64,000 bases of DNA from an uncultured bacterium (lineage in GTDB: Bacteria > Vulcanimicrobiota > CADAWZ01): assembly GCA_902790465.1 (NCBI GenBank), contig CADASF010000005.1:1-64000 (forward strand). Direction: 5' to 3'. The notes under the pieces are model-generated. The model did not search any database and was not told where the DNA came from. It worked only from the letters and a program-made list of their open reading frames with translations. Each line of letters starts with the position of its first letter. Position 1 is the stretch's first letter. A program made the position numbers and the translations under genes. This document shows positions 53,389-61,794 of this stretch, piece by piece.

Positions 53389-54627
53389 ATGCAGAGAAGA
53401 GTTGTTATAACAGGACTCGGAATTATTTCATGTGTTGGATTGGATAAGGAAACTTTTTGGAAAAATGTTTCTGAAGGTAAATCAGGAATAAGTAGAATAG
53501 AAAGTTTTGATACAGAAGGTTTTTCTGTACAAATTGCAGGAGAAATAAAAAATTTCAATTCAGAAGATTATGGAATAAATAAAAAAGAAGCAAGAAGAAT
53601 GGATAGATATGTTCAGTTCGCTCTTGCAAGTGCTACTGATGCGGTAAAAGATTCAAAAATTGATTTTGAAAATGAAGATAAGGATAGAATAGGTGTTATT
53701 ATTGGCTCAGGTGTTGGTGGAATGCACACTCTCGAAGCACAATTAAAAGTTCTTGCAGACCTTGGTCCAAGCAAGGTAAGTCCTTTTTATATTCCAATGA
53801 TGATTTCAAATATGGCTTCTGGAAATATTGCAATAAAATATGGTTTAAGAGGTCCAAATTATGCTGTTGCTTCAGCTTGTGCAACATCTTTACATGCCAT
53901 TGCTGATTGTTATAGAATCATAAAAAATGATGAAGCAGATATTATGTTAGCAGGAGGTTCTGAAGCTGCTGTTACTCCTTCTTCTGTTGCAGGTTTTGCA
54001 AATATGAAGGCAACAACCTCTTCACATAATGATTCACCTGAAACAGCTTCAAGACCATTTGATTCAAAAAGAGATGGATTCGTTATGGCAGAAGGTGCAG
54101 GGGTTCTTGTTTTAGAAGAATTGGAACATGCTTTGAGGAGAAATGCACCAATATATGCTGAATTGGTAGGTTGTGGTTTGACATGTGATGCACATCATAT
54201 AACAAATCCTTCTCCAGAAGGTGCTGCTTCTGCAATGCGTATTGCTATGATATCTGCCAACATTTCTGTTGATGATGTCGATTACATAAATGTACATGGC
54301 ACTTCAACTCCTTTGGGAGATAAATCAGAAGTTACAGCTATAAAATCAGTATTTGGAGATAGAGCTTATCAGATTCCGATCAGTGCTTCAAAATCTGTTC
54401 TTGGTCATAGTTTAGGAGCAAGTGGAGCTATTGAGTCTGTAGCCTGTCTTATGGCAATTCAAAATGGAGTAATTCCTCCAACTGCTAATTATGAATTCCC
54501 CGATCCAGATTGTGATTTAAATTGTGTTCCAAATGTTGCTATTAAGAAAGATTTGAAATATGTTTTAAAGAACAGTTTTGGATTTGGAGGACAAAACGCA
54601 GTTCTTGTCTTTAAGAAATATGAGTAA
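53389..54627 (+). CDS. fabF: 3-oxoacyl-ACP synthase II
   Basis: A 412-residue KAS II enzyme of fatty acid elongation. RRVVITGLGIISCVG opens it; the catalytic Cys164 lies in VASACATSLHA, the two histidines in NVHGTSTPLGD (about 304) and SVLGHSLGASG (about 341). GAGGTG precedes the ATG. It overlaps the RNase III gene, an order common in bacteria (acpP-fabF-rnc), but no acpP is present upstream. Confidence 0.97.
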   Translation: MQRRVVITGLGIISCVGLDKETFWKNVSEGKSGISRIESFDTEGFSVQIAGEIKNFNSEDYGINKKEARRMDRYVQFALASATDAVKDSKIDFENEDKDRIGVIIGSGVGGMHTLEAQLKVLADLGPSKVSPFYIPMMISNMASGNIAIKYGLRGPNYAVASACATSLHAIADCYRIIKNDEADIMLAGGSEAAVTPSSVAGFANMKATTSSHNDSPETASRPFDSKRDGFVMAEGAGVLVLEELEHALRRNAPIYAELVGCGLTCDAHHITNPSPEGAASAMRIAMISANISVDDVDYINVHGTSTPLGDKSEVTAIKSVFGDRAYQIPISASKSVLGHSLGASGAIESVACLMAIQNGVIPPTANYEFPDPDCDLNCVPNVAIKKDLKYVLKNSFGFGGQNAVLVFKKYE

Positions 54628-55363
54628 TAATAAAAGTAAATTTATTGACCCTGAGTATTACAGAGATAGTCTTGAAAAATTGACAGAACTTCTTGGAATA
54701 GAAAAAGATTATTGGCAGTGTTTTTTGGAATCAATAACTCATTCTACATTTATTGAGGAAAAGAAACCTTCTTGGAATTGTAATGAGAGAGTTGAATTTT
54801 TGGGGGATTCTGTAATTGATTTGACGATAAGCGATTTTTTATATAGGGAATATCCTGAAGAAAATGAGGGCTTTTTAACAATTCAGAGAGCAAATCTTGT
54901 GTCAACTGAATCTTTTGCTGATTTATCTCGTAAATTAGGATTTGGAAAATTTTTGCTTCTTGGAAAAGGTGAAGAAAATTCTGGTGGGGCAGATAAAAAT
55001 TCTGTTTTAGCTGATTTATATGAATCTATAATAGGCATGGTTTTTATTTGCAAAGGATTTGAATTTACATCAAATTTAATTCTCAGCCATTTTAAAGAAA
55101 AATTGCAAGATATTTCAGTAATAAAAAAGCCAGCTAAAAGTCTTCTTCAAGAAGTTTCTCAGAAAAATTTAAAGCAATCTCCTGTATATCACATAATAAA
55201 TGAGACAGGAAAAATTCATAAGAATTTTTTTGCAGAAGTTTCTTTGAATGGTCATGTTGTAGGTCATGGGGTTGGTCTTACTAAAAAAGAGGCTGAGACA
55301 TTAGCTGCTCAAGAAGCTTTAGAATATATTGATAAATATCCTGTAGAAGATTTAGTAAAGTAA
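54620..55363 (+). CDS. rnc: Ribonuclease III
   Basis: A protein of about 247 residues. The signature NERVEFLGDSVIDL is at about residues 52-65 from the chosen ATG. ADLYESIIGMVF is the second catalytic region with its acidic residues. A dsRNA-binding domain fills the last 70 residues (SLLQEVSQKNLKQSPVYHIINETG). It overlaps the fabF end by 8 bp; an ATG 14 codons earlier deep in fabF is less likely. It processes rRNA and other structured RNAs. Confidence 0.94.
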   Translation: MSNNKSKFIDPEYYRDSLEKLTELLGIEKDYWQCFLESITHSTFIEEKKPSWNCNERVEFLGDSVIDLTISDFLYREYPEENEGFLTIQRANLVSTESFADLSRKLGFGKFLLLGKGEENSGGADKNSVLADLYESIIGMVFICKGFEFTSNLILSHFKEKLQDISVIKKPAKSLLQEVSQKNLKQSPVYHIINETGKIHKNFFAEVSLNGHVVGHGVGLTKKEAETLAAQEALEYIDKYPVEDLVK

Positions 55364-55407
55364 ATTTTTTATTAAAAATAATAATATTAAAGGTGGTGTT
55401 TTGTTTT

Positions 55408-55824
55408 ATGAAGCGTCCTTCACTTCAGTTTTCAGTACCATGTCTTTCAGTAGATGAAAAAAATGGTCCTCCTACTTTTTCAAGTATATTTTTTGAACTT
55501 CCATTTCCAAAATTTCCTTATAAATTTCCAGGAAGAGGCTTTTTCATTGCAAATAGTTGGATAAATGGAAATGGTAGATTTGCACAGGAGATAAAAATAT
55601 ACAAGCCAGACCATAAGACAGATATTATAAAAACAGGAAAACAGCCTTTTGAATTAAAAGATGAAAAGACACCTTTTATGGCTGTAAACCTTTTTCAGGA
55701 TGCTGTTTTTGAGGCACCTGGTGTATATTGGGTTGAAATTACACTTGCTGATCAAAACGGTGGATTAAAAGTTGAATTGGAATATCCTCTTTCCGTAAGA
55801 CTTGCAGATGAAGCAAAGAAATAA
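55408..55824 (+). CDS. Hypothetical DUF6941-like protein
   Basis: A 138-residue soluble protein with no signal peptide. LQFSVPCLSVDEKNGPPTFSSIFFELPFPKFP opens it and FQDAVFEAPGVYWVEITLADQ near the C-terminus reads like the edge strands of a beta-sandwich, as in DUF6941 proteins. ATG 55408 follows AAAGGTGG; a GTG five codons earlier is possible. Function unknown. Confidence 0.7.
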   Translation: MKRPSLQFSVPCLSVDEKNGPPTFSSIFFELPFPKFPYKFPGRGFFIANSWINGNGRFAQEIKIYKPDHKTDIIKTGKQPFELKDEKTPFMAVNLFQDAVFEAPGVYWVEITLADQNGGLKVELEYPLSVRLADEAKK

Positions 55825-55844
55825 TTATTTTTAGTAAAATCCCA

Positions 55845-56312
55845 ATGTACGGAAATAGTAAATCTAAAAACATTTTTTTTATATCTTTGTTTTTAATAAC
55901 CATTGGCTGTTTTTATTTCTTTTCTTTACCTGTTTATTCGATGGATAATAAGAAAGAGATAAAACAGGCAGTGGTTAATTTTTTTTATTGCTTTCAACAA
56001 AAAAAATATAAAGCGGCATATAAATCTTTTTCTGCTAATTTAAGGAGAGATATTCCATATTCCGATTTTTTAGCTAAGGCTGAAGATATAAAAAATGCAC
56101 ATATAAAAAAAGTTACTATATATGATGCGACTTCGAATATTGGAAAATTAAAAATAGAGGCTAAGATTGAATTGATTCATGAGGGTAAACTTTATAAAGC
56201 TCTTTATGTTGGCAAATGCGATCTTGTCAAAGAAAAAAATATTTGGCATGTTGCTTCTGTTTCTCTAAAAGCTAAAGAAGCCGTACCTGTTGAAAAAATA
56301 GAATTTGAATAG
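55845..56312 (+). CDS. Exported NTF2-like protein
   Basis: A 155-residue protein with an N-terminal hydrophobic segment (NIFFISLFLITIGCFYFFSLPVYS), probably a signal peptide or anchor. The rest (EIKQAVVNFFYCFQQKKYKAAYKSFSANLR, then VTIYDATSNIGKLKIEAKIEL) fits an NTF2-like / DUF4878-type fold of unknown role. It is 20 bp after the previous gene. Confidence 0.7.
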   Translation: MYGNSKSKNIFFISLFLITIGCFYFFSLPVYSMDNKKEIKQAVVNFFYCFQQKKYKAAYKSFSANLRRDIPYSDFLAKAEDIKNAHIKKVTIYDATSNIGKLKIEAKIELIHEGKLYKALYVGKCDLVKEKNIWHVASVSLKAKEAVPVEKIEFE

Positions 56313-56333
56313 TGAATATAGGGGAGGGGGATT

Positions 56334-57659
56334 GTGAAAAAAAAGATTTTTTTTGCCGTTTTTATTCCTTATTTTCTTCTTTTAATTGTAATTTTTGGAG
56401 TTTATTTTGGATATCGTTCAAGTTATTCTCTTAGTGTAACTGAAACGACATTGAGAGATGCTTTTAATATTGTAAAAGAAGAATCTGTATATATTATCCA
56501 AAATTATGAGAATTATGAAAATAGATTGAAGAAGAAAGTTTCAAATTATGAAATAGGAACTTTTTTTTACGCTTGGCTTTTGAGAACTAATGGAGAAGAA
56601 ATTGCAGTCTCTTCAAATAAATCTCGAAATGATCCTGATGAACTTCAAACAAATAGAGATTTATTTATAAATAAAATAAAATCTAATCAGCCTTATGGTT
56701 ATTATTCAGATAAATCAGATAAAAATTATAAATTTGTCATATACAGTGCTTTAGACCCAACAGACCTTGTTATCGCATGTGTTGCAGATATTCCGAAGAG
56801 TTCTATTCCGCAAGCAGAGGGATTGGATATCAAACTCATATTTTTGTTTCTTACTTTATTGGCATTGGGTTTATTTGCTTCCTTGTGGTTTTCTCAATAT
56901 ATTGCCAATCCTTGGACAAAATTGACGGCTTATGCTGCAATGGTATTTAATGAATCTGCTCCTCCTGAGTCTCCTGTATTTAAAGATAGTGAGCTTGATG
57001 GAATGGTATTTTTCCTCGATGGTATTGATTCCAAAAAGATTGTATATGTTGACGAAGATAGAAATAATATAACTCATTTACATGGAATGTCTTTTCTTGA
57101 GAAAGAGCTTTTTGACAAAATAGAAAAAAAGGACGAGTTTGCTGTTTGTGAAATTGCAATAAATTTTTTAATTGCATATCAAAATAGATATGGAAATCGT
57201 AAAGCAGATGATTTGATTAGATTTTCTGCTATGTGTATTGAAAGTGCTTGTGATGAATTTGGAGTTCAAGGGCAACCTGTTTATCATGTTGATAAGGGTA
57301 GATTTGTTATAGTTACTACACCTGCTAAATCTGTTGATATAATAAAACAGGCTATAAAAATGTTTGATAAAAATATAAAGATGTTTTATGATCAATCAGA
57401 TTTTGACAAGGGTTGTATTGTAAGTAAAGACAGTGATGGCAAGATTGGAACTTTCCCAATAACTTGTCTAATTTCTGGAATTGCCACAAATAAGTATATT
57501 CCTTTAATTCACCCTCTTCAGATTTCTTATATAACAAATGAAATATTGATTTATTTGTCAAGTAGAGATTATAGTTGTTACTTGACAGATAGAAGAACTG
57601 TCGATAGAACACCTTATACTAAATCTGCTCAGACAGAAACTTCTGAAGAAGGTCAATAA
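56334..57659 (+). CDS. Two-TM sensor protein with degenerate GGDEF-like domain
   Basis: A 441-residue inner-membrane protein. TM1 is at about 5-25 and TM2 at about 168-190; between them is a periplasmic sensor domain of about 140 residues. After a short HAMP-like stretch, residues 270-400 resemble a GGDEF fold (FLIAYQNRYGNRKADDLIRFSAMC) but the active-site loop reads HVDKGRFVI instead of GGDEF. It probably lacks cyclase activity and may be a receptor or scaffold. The start is GTG after GGGGAGG. No c-di-GMP gene adjoins it. Confidence 0.75.
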   Translation: MKKKIFFAVFIPYFLLLIVIFGVYFGYRSSYSLSVTETTLRDAFNIVKEESVYIIQNYENYENRLKKKVSNYEIGTFFYAWLLRTNGEEIAVSSNKSRNDPDELQTNRDLFINKIKSNQPYGYYSDKSDKNYKFVIYSALDPTDLVIACVADIPKSSIPQAEGLDIKLIFLFLTLLALGLFASLWFSQYIANPWTKLTAYAAMVFNESAPPESPVFKDSELDGMVFFLDGIDSKKIVYVDEDRNNITHLHGMSFLEKELFDKIEKKDEFAVCEIAINFLIAYQNRYGNRKADDLIRFSAMCIESACDEFGVQGQPVYHVDKGRFVIVTTPAKSVDIIKQAIKMFDKNIKMFYDQSDFDKGCIVSKDSDGKIGTFPITCLISGIATNKYIPLIHPLQISYITNEILIYLSSRDYSCYLTDRRTVDRTPYTKSAQTETSEEGQ

Positions 57660-57680
57660 ATAAAAAAGTGAGGATATTTA

Positions 57681-58472
57681 ATGGAAAACTATATAAATGA
57701 ACAACTTTTGGAAATAGAAAAGAAATATAGTGTAAATATTCTTTTTGCTGTTGAAGCTGGCAGTAGAGCGTGGGAAATAGAATCACCAGAAAGTGATTAT
57801 GATGTTCGTTTTGTCTATATCAGGAAAAAAGATTATTATTTGAGGCTTGAAACGATAAATGATTCTATTCTTTGGAAGCCAGATAAAAATAAAAATCTTG
57901 ATATGACTGGTTGGGATATACAGAAGGCTTTGAGACTTTTGTATCAATCAAATCCTTCAATTATTGAATGGATTCATTCTCCAATTACATATAAGTCAAC
58001 ATTAAAATTTACTGGTTTCAGATATTTGGCAGAAAAGTATTTTTCTCAACCGAGATGTTTGAGTCATTATCTAAATATTGCAAAACTTGATATAAGAAAT
58101 ATACATGGTCTTGATGTTGTAAAAGTAAGAAAATATATTTATGCACTTAGAGCTGTTTTTAACTGTATCTATATCATGAAATTTAATTCCCCTCCTGTTC
58201 CGCTTTTTTCTGAATTGGTTGAAGCTACTGCTCCAAAAGAGATTATTGATGTAGTAAATACCTTGATTGAAAAGAAAAAGGCTTCTGATTCAAGTGAAAT
58301 TTCAAAAATAGATAAGATAAATGATTTTTTGAAATCTTCTGTTGATGAATGTCAACAATTTTTGAAGACTATTGAAAAAAATAGAACATGTACTTGGGAT
58401 TTATTGAATGATTTCTTTCTCGAGCTTTTATCTGTTGAAAAAAATGTTCACAGTATCCAAAAATTTAGGTAA
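57681..58472 (+). CDS. RlaP/YcgL-family nucleotidyltransferase-like protein
   Basis: A 263-residue protein of the DUF/RlaP type (PF10127-like). The nucleotidyltransferase motif is AGSRAWEIESPESDYDVRF (about residues 27-45), with the G-S...D-x-D metal-binding pattern. WDIQKALRLLYQSNPSIIEWIHSPI is typical of the family. RlaP relatives are found beside RNA ligases, but none is here. GTGAGG precedes the ATG by 8 bases. Substrate unknown. Confidence 0.82.
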   Translation: MENYINEQLLEIEKKYSVNILFAVEAGSRAWEIESPESDYDVRFVYIRKKDYYLRLETINDSILWKPDKNKNLDMTGWDIQKALRLLYQSNPSIIEWIHSPITYKSTLKFTGFRYLAEKYFSQPRCLSHYLNIAKLDIRNIHGLDVVKVRKYIYALRAVFNCIYIMKFNSPPVPLFSELVEATAPKEIIDVVNTLIEKKKASDSSEISKIDKINDFLKSSVDECQQFLKTIEKNRTCTWDLLNDFFLELLSVEKNVHSIQKFR

Positions 58473-58598
58473 ATGTTTATAATTTATTAACATTTTAATT
58501 GTGCTATTTTTCTTTTTTTTGTGTTATAATCTAAATAAGAATTATATCAATTTTAGATGTATTTTTTATTTTTCAAATGAAAAGTACAAGGGGGAAAA

Positions 58599-59645
58599 AT
58601 GAATTCTATCAGTTCGAGTTTTGTTAATATTCCTACTAATTATTCTTCAACCCCTGTCAATGCAGGTACAAAGAATGTGTCGGAAGAACAAAGTTCCATA
58701 CCTACAGCTGATGGGTTTGTAAGATCTTCATCAGATGATGAACAATTTAAGCTTTCATCAGATTTAAAATCTGCTTCAATTTCGTCTGTTGATACAAAGA
58801 AAAAATCAGAACCTGTTACAATTACTATCATAAGCACAAATGATATGCATGGTAAACTTGATAAAATGCCTAAAGTAGCTGGAGTTCTCGATGCTTTAAA
58901 AGAAAAATATCCAGATGCAATAGTCATTGACGGAGGAGATTCTTCATATAATCCACCTTTCAGTACAGGACATCGTTTTGAACCTGTAACACAGGTTTTA
59001 AATGAAATGCCTTATGATATACTTGCACTTGGTAACCATGAATTCCAATATGGTAAAGGTGCTACAGTAACTGAATTTGTCAACAAGGTAAATGGAAAAG
59101 CTGATGTTATAGCAGGAAATGTTCATGCTGACTATGTCGGTGGTTATCTTGAAGGTGTAAAACCTTATGTTGTAAAAGATGTTGGCGGAGTTAGAGTAGC
59201 ATTTGTAAGTATGCTTGAACCAAAAATGCACACAAAGCCAAATCCACATGTAGGAAAAGACCTTGTAAAAGAAATGCCAGCAGATGCAATGAGAAGATTA
59301 ATGCCTGAATTAAAGGAAAATGCTGATATCATTATTGGTGTTAACCATCAGGGATTAAATGACGATAAAGCTCTTGCAAAAGAAATTGATGGTATTACTG
59401 CAATTTTCTCATCACATGACCATGCCATAACAGACTCTCCAATTCAAGTTGGATCATATCCAAATTCAACTTATATTGTTGAAAGTGGATCACATTGTAA
59501 ATTGGTTGGACTTACTCAGATAACAGTAGATCCTGATACAAAGGAAGTTCTTGATTTTCAGTTTACAAATTATCCAGTACAAACATTCAGCTGTAAGCCA
59601 AATCAGAAAGTGGCAGATATTGTAAGACCGCATACGCGAGTGTAA
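58599..59645 (+). CDS. 5'-nucleotidase/CNPase-like metallophosphatase with Ser/Thr-rich leader
   Basis: A 348-residue enzyme. Metal-binding motifs are complete: ISTNDMHG (Asp82, His84), DGGDS (Asp114), LGNHEF (Asn146, His147), VNHQG (His250) and SSHDH (His273, His275). The usual C-terminal 5'-nucleotidase domain is missing; the protein ends at VRPHTRV. The first 70 residues are Ser/Thr-rich and begin MNSI, with no signal peptide. The gene at 63390 encodes a protein with a similar start. GGGGG precedes the ATG. The location, cytosol or outside by another route, is open. Confidence 0.87.
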   Translation: MNSISSSFVNIPTNYSSTPVNAGTKNVSEEQSSIPTADGFVRSSSDDEQFKLSSDLKSASISSVDTKKKSEPVTITIISTNDMHGKLDKMPKVAGVLDALKEKYPDAIVIDGGDSSYNPPFSTGHRFEPVTQVLNEMPYDILALGNHEFQYGKGATVTEFVNKVNGKADVIAGNVHADYVGGYLEGVKPYVVKDVGGVRVAFVSMLEPKMHTKPNPHVGKDLVKEMPADAMRRLMPELKENADIIIGVNHQGLNDDKALAKEIDGITAIFSSHDHAITDSPIQVGSYPNSTYIVESGSHCKLVGLTQITVDPDTKEVLDFQFTNYPVQTFSCKPNQKVADIVRPHTRV

Positions 59646-59681
59646 AACACATAGATATTTATGATATAATTTTTCAAAATC

Positions 59682-59713
59682 AGAGCCATGATTATTTGTG
59701 GCTCTTTTTTTTG
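59682..59713 (+). terminator. Terminator of the metallophosphatase gene
   Basis: AGAGCCA and TGGCTCT pair around a 10-base loop, followed by TTTTTTTT. Confidence 0.88.
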
Positions 59714-59734
59714 TAAATTTTGGGAGATATTAGT

Positions 59735-60109
59735 TTGATAAGTTTAACAAAAGAAAAAACAAAAGTAAAATTAAGAAAATATAGCAAATATTCTTATGAT
59801 AGTTTTTTGAAAAAATTGAAAAAAAAAGCATGTTCTTCTGACGATTTTATGGATGAATTTATGGAGGGACCTTATTTTCACTTAGACAATTTTAGAGGAC
59901 CTTGGACTTGGTTGTGTTCTTTTGGAATTGCCTCAATGTTATTGTTTGTTGTTTTACCATTATTAGTTCCTGTTATGCGTTATATAGAAGATGTTTTGAA
60001 TATGGATACAGTAATTGTGGCTATGATTTCAGTTATTATTATATTTTTTTTATTGACTATAATTACGCAATTTTTAGCTACTTGGATTAGAAGAAAGTAT
60101 AAATTGTAA
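59735..60109 (+). CDS. Hypothetical two-TM membrane protein
   Basis: A protein of about 124 residues. TTG 59735 has GGGAGA upstream at suitable spacing; the longer frame begins at TTG 59720. Residues 1-50 are basic and cytosolic (KEKTKVKLRKYSKYS), then two hydrophobic segments (about 58-78 and 95-118) and a short RRKYKL tail. No family recognised. The radical SAM gene begins 5 bp later. Confidence 0.6.
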   Translation: MISLTKEKTKVKLRKYSKYSYDSFLKKLKKKACSSDDFMDEFMEGPYFHLDNFRGPWTWLCSFGIASMLLFVVLPLLVPVMRYIEDVLNMDTVIVAMISVIIIFFLLTIITQFLATWIRRKYKL

Positions 60110-60114
60110 ATATC

Positions 60115-61119
60115 ATGAATAGAAGATTATTAAAAATAAGAAAACAGCTTGCAAAACCTGCATTTTTAAAAATATCTGATGAAGATTTTTTGAAAAGAAT
60201 AGAAAAAGCTGATGAAATTTTAAATTCTTGCTCCTTATGTCCTCGAAAATGTGGAGTAAATAGAAATGAAGGACAAATTGGATTTTGTCGTCAAGGTAGA
60301 AATACTTCTGTTTCTTATTATTCAGTTCACAAAGGAGAAGAACCTGTTATCTGTGGAGGAAATGGTGCAGGTGCAGTCTTTTTTGTTGGTTGTACTTTGT
60401 CATGTGTTTTTTGTCAAAATTACCAGATTAGTCAACAGAGTAAAAAAGGTGACTTTAAAATATTGACAGATACAGAACTTGCAGATATTTTTTTGAATTT
60501 GCAAAAAATGGGGGCTTGTAATATTGATTTAGTCAGTCCTGTCCCTCATATACCTGCAATTTTAAGAGGATTATTTGAAGCAAGAAAACTTGGATTAAAT
60601 ATTCCAATAGTATTTAATACTAATTCTTATATTTCAGAAACTGCTCTCGATTTGATTTCAGATATAGTTGATATTTATCTTCTTGATATGAAATATTTTT
60701 CTGAGGAAAATTCTTTAAAATATTCAAAAGTAAAATCATATCCTGAAACAGTTCAAAATGCGGTAAAATCTATGTTTAAGAGTAGGGGAGATCTTATTTA
60801 TAAAGATGATCTATTGGCTAAGGGTTGTATTGCAAGGATATTGCTTTTGCCAAATAAGGCTGAGGAAGCTGAGAAAACTCTTTCTTTTCTTGCTGAAAAT
60901 GAGATATTTATTCCAATTTCCATAATGGGGCAGTATAATCCAGTTTTCAATGCTTCTAAATATCCTGAAATTTGTGATTTTATTTCGCAAGATCGAATAG
61001 AGAGTGTTGTAAAGTTTGCAGAAAAATTGGGATTTTTGGATATTTGGTATCAAAATGTAGAAGCAAATAAAATATACCTTCCTGATTTTACAAAAGCGAA
61101 TCCTTTTGAAAATGTGTAA
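60115..61119 (+). CDS. PflX-type radical SAM protein (COG1313)
   Basis: A 334-residue radical SAM enzyme related to pyruvate formate-lyase activating enzymes. The radical SAM cluster motif is CTLSCVFC (C-x3-C-x2-C, about residues 93-100). An extra Cys group near the N-terminus, CSLCPRKCGVNR...GFC (about 41-60), is the mark of the COG1313 group. No glycyl radical enzyme is nearby, and the substrate of this group is not well established. Start is ATG, 5 bp after the previous gene. Confidence 0.85.
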   Translation: MNRRLLKIRKQLAKPAFLKISDEDFLKRIEKADEILNSCSLCPRKCGVNRNEGQIGFCRQGRNTSVSYYSVHKGEEPVICGGNGAGAVFFVGCTLSCVFCQNYQISQQSKKGDFKILTDTELADIFLNLQKMGACNIDLVSPVPHIPAILRGLFEARKLGLNIPIVFNTNSYISETALDLISDIVDIYLLDMKYFSEENSLKYSKVKSYPETVQNAVKSMFKSRGDLIYKDDLLAKGCIARILLLPNKAEEAEKTLSFLAENEIFIPISIMGQYNPVFNASKYPEICDFISQDRIESVVKFAEKLGFLDIWYQNVEANKIYLPDFTKANPFENV

Positions 61120-61150
61120 TGTGTTATTTGTGGGTTATGATTTATTTTAA

Positions 61151-61270
61151 CTTAACGCCTTGTGTTAGTTGATTAATATTTTTAAATATACCAAAATAGC
61201 CACTATTTAGAAGCGATGTCATTGCGAGGGAGCTGTGCGACCGTGGCAATCTAAGCCTGTAAATTATTAG
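61151..61270. mobile_element. Family 2 repeat, copy 4 (partial)
   Basis: From TTAACGCCTTGTGTTAGTTGATTAATATT through TAGCCACTATTTAGAAGCGATG and GTCATTGCGAGGGAGC...CCGTGGCAATC to CTAAGCCTGTAAATTATTAG. It matches the outer part of copy 3 in inverse orientation and then changes over to family 1 sequence. Confidence 0.7.
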
Positions 61271-61280
61271 TTTTTCTTTC

Positions 61281-61375
61281 TACTTATGACTCAATTTTAA
61301 GTTTTACTTTTTGGGTATAAGATGTTCACTTTAACATTTTTCTCTTTTTATATTTCTAAATTCTATTTAGAATAA
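61281..61375. mobile_element. Family 1 repeat fragment, inverted relative of copy B
   Basis: TCTACTTATGAC, then ACTTTTTGGGTATAAGATGTTCACTTTAACATTTTTCTC is the reverse complement of the right half of copy B (7400-7510), including about 30 bp outside the copy B end. No second end is seen. Confidence 0.65.
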
Positions 61376-61550
61376 TTTTATATTTAAGTAATAGCTTTTT
61401 TTTTGTTAAATAGTTGTTTTTCAAAAATTGATTTCCGCCCCTCTCTTTATTATACCCCAAAACTTTGTTAAATTGTTAAAATGTGCCTATTTTTGAAGAT
61501 TATTTAATTGCAAAATTAATAACAAAAATTGATTTCCGTAAAGTGTTTGC

Positions 61551-61735
61551 TTTTTCTGCATTTACAACAAGGGAACATGGGGGATGGGAAAAGAATTTTT
61601 TGTTTTTTCTGCGTTTACAACATGGGGAAAAGAAGAAACTTGTAGCTTTTTCTGCATTTACAACATGGGAACATGGGGAATGGGAAAAGAATTGTTTGTT
61701 TTTTCTGCATTTACAACAAGGGGAAAGAAAAAAGA
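61551..61735. repeat. Tandem repeat region, 96-bp period
   Basis: TTTTTCTGCRTTTACAACA occurs at 61551, 61604, 61647 and 61700, spaced 53, 43 and 53 bp, so a 96-bp unit is repeated about twice. The adjacent GGGAACATGGGG-ATGGGAAAAGAATT also repeats. A 100-codon frame (61483-61785) runs through it because 96 is a multiple of three, giving repeats of AFSAFTTxEHGxWEKN. I do not trust this as a protein: the start lacks a ribosome binding site. Confidence 0.8.
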
Positions 61736-61794
61736 AGGATAAAAATTTAAAAAATATAAAAATAAAAAAGAATTATATGAATTAGGGTGATGTC

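Noticed and set aside
61483-61785. A 100-codon plus-strand frame through the tandem repeats
   Set aside because: It lacks a ribosome binding site, and the frame stays open because the 96-bp repeat is a multiple of three. Residue makeup is unlike the neighbours.
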